Part shown: positions 57,830-64,000 of the stretch, in pieces
Position numbering within the stretch: position 1 is the first letter of the stretch
Layout: each line of letters begins with the position of its first letter
Assembly (NCBI GenBank): GCA_027422505.1
Contig: JAPQWV010000005.1
Coordinates: 10,545,501-10,609,500, forward strand
Direction: 5' to 3'
Source: Craterostigma plantagineum
Lineage: Eukaryota; Streptophyta; Magnoliopsida; Lamiales; Linderniaceae
DNA: 64,000 nucleotides
The notes under the pieces: model-generated
What the model was told of the DNA's origin: nothing
What the model saw: the letters and a program-made list of their open reading frames with translations, nothing else
Databases searched by the model: none
Made by a program: the position numbers and the translations under genes

Positions 57830-58180
57830 TGTAGAATACTATTTGTAATTGTGCTTGATTTCATTAGTTGTCCTTGTAATTAGGGGCGTTTTGTATAGTA
57901 GTCCTTAGATTAGGACTAGTTTGATATTTATACCAAGTTTGTTTGGTATAAATACTTGTAAATCAATTGAGCTTAATAGAGAAAGTTTTATGAATTGATC
58001 CGAAGGGCTTGCAATTTGATTTCTAGAGAGAGAAACAACAGTAACTTTCTCACTCTACTCGAATTCTCTCTCTTGTTCTTCATTTGAGTTTTTCGATCGA
58101 ATTCAATTGCTTATCTAAACGATCGAATTACTATGAATTTTAGCCTAGGATCGTAGAGTTGTTAATCGTAGGACCTAACA
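57830..58180 (+). mobile_element. LTR A2: 3' LTR of Sirevirus A (351 bp)
   Basis: It runs from TGTAGAATAC to GGACCTAACA and pairs with LTR A1 at 18320-18670 in the opposite orientation. It is followed by CTATT (58181-58185), the target-site copy that also flanks A1. TATAAATA lies at 57947-57954. Confidence 0.93.
57947..57954 (+). promoter_or_regulatory. TATA box in LTR A2
   Basis: TATAAATA, about 118 bases into the LTR. The same sequence is in the 5' LTR A1. Confidence 0.6.
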
Positions 58181-58194
58181 CTATTTTCAGATCA

Positions 58195-58510
58195 GATGCA
58201 AACTAAAGAATTATTGTTCTTTAAAAATGCATTAGAATGTACGTTTTTCGCTATTAACACTTAAAATAGGTATTTTAAGGATTCAGCTTATATGCATACG
58301 TGAATGTTTAAGCTTGAAGCTCTTTAAGATATATGCATAGTTAAAATGTACCTATCATGTGGTATTAGACATTTCAGCTCATATGCATGCGAAAATTTAA
58401 CATTTAAAGTACATTTGAGGCATGCATGTTTATAATGTACCCTATTGTTTTCAAAGTAGGTATATTGTCTTTTGAGCTCAAGATGCATGCCAAGTTTCTT
58501 ATGGGATGCA
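58195..58510 (-). repeat. Three imperfect tandem repeats of about 105 bp in Sirevirus B
   Basis: On the minus strand each unit starts near GCATGCATCTTGAGCTCAAA, GCATGCATATGAGCTGAAAT or TATGCATATAAGCTGAATCC and contains a GGTACATT/CGTACATT-type element. Non-coding. It ends at the A insertion point. Confidence 0.6.
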
Positions 58511-58521
58511 TATAGAATTTA

Positions 58522-58677
58522 CCTACGTAGTTGCTCGCATCGCTTACCAGTCGTGTATGTGGAGCAACCCAAGATACCATACACACTGGGATGTTTGGCT
58601 GCTCTCATCGCATACCAGTCATGGGTGTGGAGCAGCTCTCTTGTACCTACCCATGCTGGGATTCTGCAAAAACATTA
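58522..58677 (-). pseudogene. Sirevirus B protease remnant with internal tandem duplication
   Basis: After the stop at 58675-58677 and the TGTTTTTGCAG tract, B should read the protease start (as in A, HHVWYLDSGCSTHMTG). Instead a unit of about 68 bp containing GCTCCACA-CATGACTGGTA occurs twice (about 58600-58665 and 58525-58598), and the frame dies. The active-site region is thus duplicated and destroyed. Confidence 0.6.
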
Positions 58678-59889
58678 TCGGGACTTTGGTACCCATTTTT
58701 GGATGGGTCCTCCCTTGTTAGCAGAAAACAAGTTAAGCACATTTGGTTCAGATATTGATCCTAAATCATCCTTTAAAGTCCTATCCAATTTGATTTGTAA
58801 TTTAGGAATCCAGGTTTGGTGAACCTTAGAGGGAAATGACAATTCAGCGGCGGTGAATGTGTGCCTAGGTGTAGAAGACCTAAAGATTTTCTCCCTAGCC
58901 AATCGCATAAGATGCTTTCTAGAATGAATCTGGACTGGATATTTCAAGTAGGATTATGAGCTTATGGCGCTATATGCGTTATTGGATGATGAGTCGTATT
59001 GCCTAGTAGAGTTCACATCATTCACTCTATAATGATGAATGTGCGGGATTTGAGAAGTTCATTTGCTTAAGCTTGGAACATCTTCTTTGCACGCTTCCCT
59101 TTTGATAGGAATGGGAGAGGAAAGATCTTGAACATTTTCGACTTTAATTTTCGAAGATAATATTAACTTTCCTTGCTCCTTCCTAATTTTAATTTGTTCC
59201 TTAGCTAATTATAAAGCTCTACTTTTACTTAACGTTTCAGCTTCAGTCAAAATTGACTTAGAATGATTAGTAAAAGCCTTCTCAGTTTTAGGAACAAGGA
59301 TGTTTCTTTTAGTTTTTGTTTTCTTTACTTGTTTTGAGCAAGATGTCTTATTTGACAAATCATTTGAAACAGATAAAGACGGGGAATTTTTGAGATATAA
59401 AATCTCCTATAAAAGCCTTTCCTTTTCAGCGCCAAAACCTATCCTTTCAGAGTCCAAAGTATCTTGTAAATCTTTCAATTTACGAAGAGTCTCTGGAGTA
59501 TCACATAGAGTAGGTTTTTTATCATGTAAAATATTTTCCCCATTAGGAATTAAGTTAGAAGGAGAGTTTTGACCTGCTGGACCTATATTCGAAATAACAT
59601 TCTCTAATCGTTTAATCTTAGAGTAAAGCATACGCTGTTCCTCTAAGACGGTCTCATATTTTGATGAGATTTCATTTCGCTCAGCTTCGCAAGAACGTAA
59701 ATTTCTAGTCATCTCGCAGACCCTATTTTCACTATCCTCTAACTTAGTTTCTAAGCTAATTATATTTGACTTTGCGTTTGTCAAATCTTCATTAGCATAA
59801 GCTAGGCTTTCTTGTTGCTTAAGTCACACGGAGTAATTATTAGCAAGGCGAGCTTCTAATTCCTCAATCTTCCTAGCTTGAGGATCCAT
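58675..59889 (-). pseudogene. Sirevirus B coiled-coil ORF (Gag extension without capsid)
   Basis: It starts at ATG 59887-59889 (MDPQARKIEELEARLANNYS). A TGA follows at about 59824, then a coiled coil (LAYANEDLTNAKSNIISLET, ENRVCEMTRNLRSCEAERNE) and the conserved ISNIGPAGQNSP block. After several stops the basic block SRKHLMRLAREKIFRSSTPR and GGPIQKWVPKSR end at TAA 58675-58677. It is collinear with the Gag extensions of A and D but begins without capsid or zinc knuckle. This suggests B once encoded only this protein, or lost the front part. Confidence 0.7.
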
Positions 59890-60982
59890 TTTAATTTGAT
59901 TTTATATTTAATTAAAAAATAGAAATTGGCTTTTGAAATTTCAGAGACGAAAAGTTTGGTTTACTCGAGAAGTATCGTGAAGTATCGAAGAAAGTCGGCG
60001 TCGAAAATTTTTGGCGTGTACCGAAAAATTTTGTGATGATTTCGAAAACTTCGAGAAAATGACCCAAACTTTTTCTATAATTTGCCAATGATGTCCTAAG
60101 TTGATTGTTGGATATAAATGATCGTTGACACGTTTTGTGGATTTGCTTAAAAAAAATTACGAAAACGTCGTCTACACCGAAAATTTTGGACCCGAAAATA
60201 TTAATTTGAGTTTGTTTTTTTTTAATTTATTTATTATTATTTTTTTTACCAATGATAAAATAAAATTCAGAAAATTCTGAAAGAATTTGTTTTTTTAAAT
60301 CGGGTACTGTAGCGTTTCGGGCGTGCTACAGTGAAATTTGCTATAGTGTTTCGATCGAAACTGCTACAGTGAAATGCTACAGTGTTTCGATCGAAACTGC
60401 TACAGTGTTTCGAGCGAAACTGCTACAGTGAAGTGCTACAGTGTTTCGATCGAAACTGCTACAGTGAGTTGCTGCAGTGTTTCGATCGAAAGTGCTACAG
60501 TGAATTTTTTATTTTTTTTTGAAATCAGTCCACTTTCGGGTGTTGACCAGTCAAGTTTTGGGTTTGACCAGTCAAAATTGGATTAACCAGTCAACTTTCG
60601 GGTGTTGACCAGTGGAGTTTCGAGTTGACCAGTCCAGTTTCGGGTTTGACCAGTCAAAATTCGCCCGAATCTGAATAAAAACGCCCGAAACTAAGTAAAT
60701 TGGTACTGTAGCTGTTTCAGGTATGTAGCAATCGGGCAATTTGTTCATCTACCCAATTCTGGACTGAAAATGACGAAAAACAGACGCGATTTCTACCCAA
60801 AACTCACCCAAATCAACTGAAAAAAGTTGGGTAATCACTTAAAATCACTCGAAAACAACCTAATTACCTCTTTGAGCTTGCAAAATCAGTAAAATCAGCT
60901 CAAAAACTCAAAAAATGGCAGAAATTCGAACCCAAAAAAATACCCAAAAATTTCAAAAATTGTTCAAATCCGAACGTGTTTT
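59890..60982 (-). other. Sirevirus B leader with two tandem motif arrays (non-coding)
   Basis: About 60330-60510: five or more imperfect units of GCTACAGTG plus TTTCGATCGAAACT. About 60527-60665: repeated GACCAGTCAA plus TTTCGGG units of about 22 bases. Poly-T/A-rich stretches flank them. No reading frame with protein features. Confidence 0.7.
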
Positions 60983-60994
60983 GCTCTAATACCA
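60983..60994 (-). other. Primer binding site of Sirevirus B (one mismatch)
   Basis: The minus strand reads TGGTATTAGAGC, one base away from the tRNA-iMet site TGGTATCAGAGC, three bases inside LTR B2. Confidence 0.85.
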
Positions 60995-60996
60995 CT

Positions 60997-61331
60997 TGTT
61001 GGTCTCTATTTGATCCAACAATAATAATCTAGAACGAATTTACCACGATTTAAGATGGAAGAATTGCTTCAACGTGGGGTGCGTGTGTGTGTTTGAAGGT
61101 TGGTGGCTTCACAAGATTCTCTCTCTATAATTTTAACACACAAGACACCCCTAACTATGTGTTAGGGTTTTAGTATTTATACCACATGTTGGTATATAAT
61201 ACTTGGGCCCTTGTAAGCCCATTACAAGAATAAAATCACTGGGCTCTAAAACATTAAAGCCCATTTCACTTAAATTAATTACAAGATTAAGATGACCTAA
61301 TTTAATTGAACACAATAAAATAATCCTAACA
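60997..61331 (-). mobile_element. LTR B2: 5' LTR of Sirevirus B (335 bp)
   Basis: Reverse complement of LTR B1 at 20674-21008, with equal length and few substitutions. The bases outside it, 61332-61336, read TAAGA on the minus strand, equal to the five bases following B1. Confidence 0.93.
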
Positions 61332-63104
61332 TCTTATCATTCATCAAGCACAAACAAGGACTTTTCGTTTCGCTTGACTCCCACTATTTTTCTCGAAAAA
61401 CTATCCTCCCGAGAAGAGTTTCGAAACCTCGTTGAAAGTTTCATAGTGGAGTTGATGTCCCCGACTCGACTAGACTCGCCTCAGCCTTTAACGCAATATT
61501 TGGCTCATCTAATCTTATCGAAGTCACGTCGAACGCGAACTTATCCAATAAGAGTTTCAACTATCTTAGTCTTAGTCATTGACCCTCACGGCTAACCCTG
61601 CTTATTGGGTTTAACTGCCTAAGTGTGACCTATCAACTTATGCTCAAATCGCACAGAATGTACCACCCCTTGCTGTCATACGCTTCGTGGGGGGCGGACT
61701 GGTATGACGAGCGGCGTCCAAGACGCACCCGAGACGCTAACACTGGGGCGGGATATACGACGCCAACTTATTCGGAACAAATCGCAAAACTCCCCAATGC
61801 TAGACATCTCAAGCATGATAGAAGACAGGAATCCAATTCCTTTACCCACTTAGTATTTATCAAACGGGAGAATAAACCATCTCACATAAGAGCACATAAA
61901 ACATGCATATCATTTCAAAAACCAACACGCACGTAGGTAGTAAATTGACCCAAGGAAAATAAACTACAAGACAACACAAGCGGGTCATTTCTAGCCTATC
62001 CCTATTACATGCGTCTTCAAAAGACCTCGGGTCGTCGTACGGGTCTTGAAGTCGTCAAACGTCCTTCGTCACTCGAACAGCCTCAAAGTCACCGAACGTC
62101 CACCACCTTGTCACCGCCGGGGGGTTGCCTTCCATCAAATGGGACCTCGTCTTCGTATTTAAGTCTAATCTAATAAAACGGTAAATTAGAACACGGGGGG
62201 GTCATAAGTCCCGAACAATCCGTATGAAACAAATACAACCCGAGGGGACGTAACCCTTAACAAATGACCCGGAAACCAAATTTCTAAACCCGCAAGTGCG
62301 CTTTAAATCACATTCATAACGAGCACGTTGACAATTACATGATTTTAAAAAGAAACGAAAATTGACCTTAAACGGGCCAAGCCCATTAAAAGGCCCGTTA
62401 AGGCTTTGAGCATGAAGCCCTAACATAGCTGCCACGACTCAAATCGCTCAGCCGTCAAAACACGCCGGGGAGCCATGGCGGAGAAGGCCGTCGGTGTGGA
62501 GTCCCGGCTGGAGCCGGTGCCGCCACCGCCAGCGACGCCACGCCGCGCAACGCGCGCGTGTTCAGCTCGTGGCATAATACTCCTGCGACTCCCTCGTCGC
62601 CTCAGCCCCTTCATGCCGAGTCACTGCCTCGTCGGGAGAGATTTCCGCCGCAGCGTTCCGGCCGAGCTGGAGTCGCTGCGACTGTCTTGCGCAGCGCGCA
62701 CCATGCGCGCCATCGCAGTCCGCGGCCAAAGTCGCGGACGATCTCAGCCGGGCCGCCGCACCTTGCAGCGGCACTGCCCGGGGATGGCGCCTAGGCCACC
62801 ATAGGCGTCGGACCCAATGTTTGAGGCTGATCGGGCCTGCTCAAAGCAGCCCGATCCCGCGGCTGTACCACCGTTACGGCGCACGCAGCCCGTGCTCAAT
62901 TCGCGGCTGCCCGGGTCCCACCGTCGCACGGGTCCCTGTCCGGTTCGTGGTTCATCGTCGGTTTGTACCGCACGAGTTGGTTGCCGTGGGTTGGCAAACG
63001 ACGCATTGGCAGCCCAACGACGGTCGAACCGTGTTGGCTTTTCGATCGTCTCCCACGCGCCTCGTTTCAATTTAAACACGTTATGATTCTGATCACGAGC
63101 GCCC
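61332..63104 (-). other. Long 5' leader of copia element C (non-coding)
   Basis: About 1.77 kb between the C primer site and the B insertion point, continued by 21014-21070 up to the gag ATG. The PBS-proximal part (about 62440-63080) is GC-rich and CpG-rich, unlike the rest of the window. It contains a 111-residue minus-strand frame (62744-63079, starting about 25 bases after the primer site) that I cannot assign. The distal part (61332-62440) shows no recognisable feature. Confidence 0.65.
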
Positions 63105-63116
63105 GCTCTGATACCA
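63105..63116 (-). other. Primer binding site of copia element C
   Basis: The minus strand reads TGGTATCAGAGC, one base from the LTR C2 terminus at 63118. Confidence 0.9.
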
Positions 63117-63117
63117 C

Positions 63118-64000
63118 TGTTGGGTTACCCGGTGTCTCCCGGAGACGCCACGTCCCCGGGTAGGGTGCGGAACAAAAATTTTCCGGTTTCCCTTGTTGCC
63201 TCGTTGCTCGGATCAGAATAGTAAGACATAGACATGTAATAGGGCGGGTCAAACCCGTAGAGAATTACCAGTTGAAGCGAGTGGCAGCTCCTCGTCCTTT
63301 TCTTCAAGACTTCGTCGATGGTGGTGGATGGCACTAGATTGTCACGCTGACCTCGCAGTGTACCACGGAATCAGTTCTCTAAAGATGGCTAGAGAGAACC
63401 GAGCCGTCGCGTGGGAGAAAAGTGTTTTTTTTTTCGATGTGTGTTTTGTGCCTTTGTTATGGACGAAATTTTTCACTCCAAATTATGAAATAGGGCTGCC
63501 CTATTTATACTATGATATATTTGGAAATCCCTAGGATATCTCAAAGGTATGGTTTTCGATTTTTCTCTTTAAGTGGGGAGATTTTGCCATATCTTTCTCT
63601 CCCTTATTTAATTCAAAATTCATATAATGATACTTACCATAATTAGACAACTAACTTAAATACTAAGTCAAACTAAGTATATGTAAATATGGTATAAAAT
63701 TCGAAACTTAATCCAAGATTAATTTCGAAAATTTCACCTTAAAATAAATAATATTCCAAATATATTATTTCTATATTTATATTTAATTTTCGAAATTAAT
63801 TCCAATTTTACCCTCAAGCCTTTTAAGCACTTGGTCAAGCCCAAGTCTCAAAGTTAGTTTCATACGAAGTTCGACTTCGGTCCATTAAATGGCCCGAGGC
63901 CCACTAAGGCACGGCCCAAGGCCCGTTAATGCCCAAAACACTTTCTCTCCTTATCAGTACACCTTGATGATCCTTTTTAAGCTCGACTTTGTAGGTTCGA
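63118..64000 (-). mobile_element. LTR C2: 5' LTR of copia element C, cut by window end
   Basis: Its first 883 bases match LTR C1 in reverse orientation, starting TGTTGGGTTACCCGG. With the primer site on its left it is the 5' LTR. A TATA box lies at 63502-63509 (minus). About 1 kb lies beyond the window, including the outer flank. Confidence 0.92.

Larger units (their letters stand above)
54244..57834 (+). pseudogene. Sirevirus env-like (accessory) ORF, two in-frame stops
   Basis: A single frame of 1197 codons runs from ATG 54244 to the TAG at 57832-57834, which lies just inside LTR A2. It is broken only by TGA 55729-55731 and TAG 57292-57294. The N-terminal part (about residues 1-290) looks globular: FDHNLYLKVQDTNFQLDLST, VTASVPMVYLQQFWGC, HIHMSKSQFGMILDSPP. 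An acidic Pro/Glu-rich stretch follows (295-500), then Ser/Thr/Pro-rich sequence with a Thr-Gln-His repeat (about 56390-56460). A second globular part, about residues 800-1017, includes ENIWRSPDRVKKPNEFELRG. The basic C-terminal end includes LRKNIEQ-like helices. I see no signal peptide and no clear membrane helix, so calling it an envelope is conventional, not demonstrated. Confidence 0.82.
58181..60996 (-). mobile_element. 5' half of non-autonomous Sirevirus B
   Basis: In minus orientation it runs from primer site and leader through a short coiled-coil ORF and a protease remnant, and stops at the insertion site of A (58181). The gag capsid domain and zinc knuckle are absent, and no integrase or RT exists in either half. 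B is therefore an internally deleted, non-autonomous Sirevirus derivative of roughly 5.5 kb. Its 3' half is at 18671-21008. Confidence 0.82.

Noticed and set aside
60330..60510. CRISPR-like spaced repeats
   Set aside because: The spacing is irregular, the repeats are degenerate, and the context is a plant retrotransposon leader.
7353..63116. tRNA-Met gene fragments
   Set aside because: The GCTCTGATACCA strings are 12-base primer binding sites next to LTR ends, with no tRNA cloverleaf around them.
62475..63163. Arg/Pro-rich plus-strand frames in the GC-rich region
   Set aside because: Long frames are expected by chance in GC-rich DNA. The region is the leader of element C, which is read on the minus strand.

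Overview
This is a transposon-dense stretch of a flowering-plant nuclear genome, probably a eudicot. The evidence is wall-to-wall LTR retrotransposons with plant initiator-Met primer sites (TGGTATCAGAGC), a chromovirus, several Sirevirus-type copia elements, a hAT MITE and eroded intron-exon gene remnants. No intact host gene, rRNA, tRNA gene or CRISPR is visible.

Layout. 1-17919: tandem array of a Tekay/Del-like Ty3/gypsy chromovirus on the minus strand, LTR-internal-LTR-internal-LTR, with LTRs of about 2.97 kb. 17920-18670: 5' leader, primer site and 5' LTR of Sirevirus A, minus orientation. 18671-21008: 3' half and 3' LTR of a small non-autonomous Sirevirus B, plus orientation. 21009-26896: Tnt1-like copia element C (gag, PR, IN, RT, RNase H) with a 1926-bp 3' LTR. 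26897-30361: low-copy-like sequence with a proline-rich gene remnant, a 465-bp hAT MITE, a Helitron-like terminus and a broken minus-strand gene fragment. 30362-40348: 5'-truncated Sirevirus D, split by a 3361-bp solo LTR of a second chromovirus-like family (34002-37362). 40349-43325: lone Tekay LTR in plus orientation. 43326-58180: rest of Sirevirus A (gag, coiled-coil region, pol, long spacer, 3.6-kb env-like ORF, 3' LTR). 58181-61331: 5' half and 5' LTR of B, minus orientation. 61332-64000: long leader and 5' LTR of C, minus orientation.

How it fits together. A, B and C each look broken into two oppositely oriented halves. Flipping one segment, 17920-40348, whose two ends lie at inverted Tekay LTRs, repairs all of them. 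The flanks of A become a 5-bp duplication (CTATT), those of B become TAAGA, and those of the Tekay LTR inside A become GTTTT. The result is one nest: C contains B, B contains A, A contains a solo Tekay LTR, while the Tekay tandem array sits in D. I read this as an LTR-mediated inversion of about 22 kb (up to about 28 kb counting the LTRs), or an assembly error at the same repeats. This is the main discovery of the window.

Coding state. Every polyprotein is damaged. The two Tekay copies share the same reverse-transcriptase frameshift and the same stops, so the array grew from an already defective element. The three Sireviruses share a stop codon followed by a TTTTGCAG tract just before protease. 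The env-like ORF of A begins directly after a splice-acceptor-like tract. Unrelated elements carry dense arrays of short near-palindromic motifs centred on TCGA or CGCCCGA in their non-coding DNA. All calls come from reading the sequence; no database search was possible.
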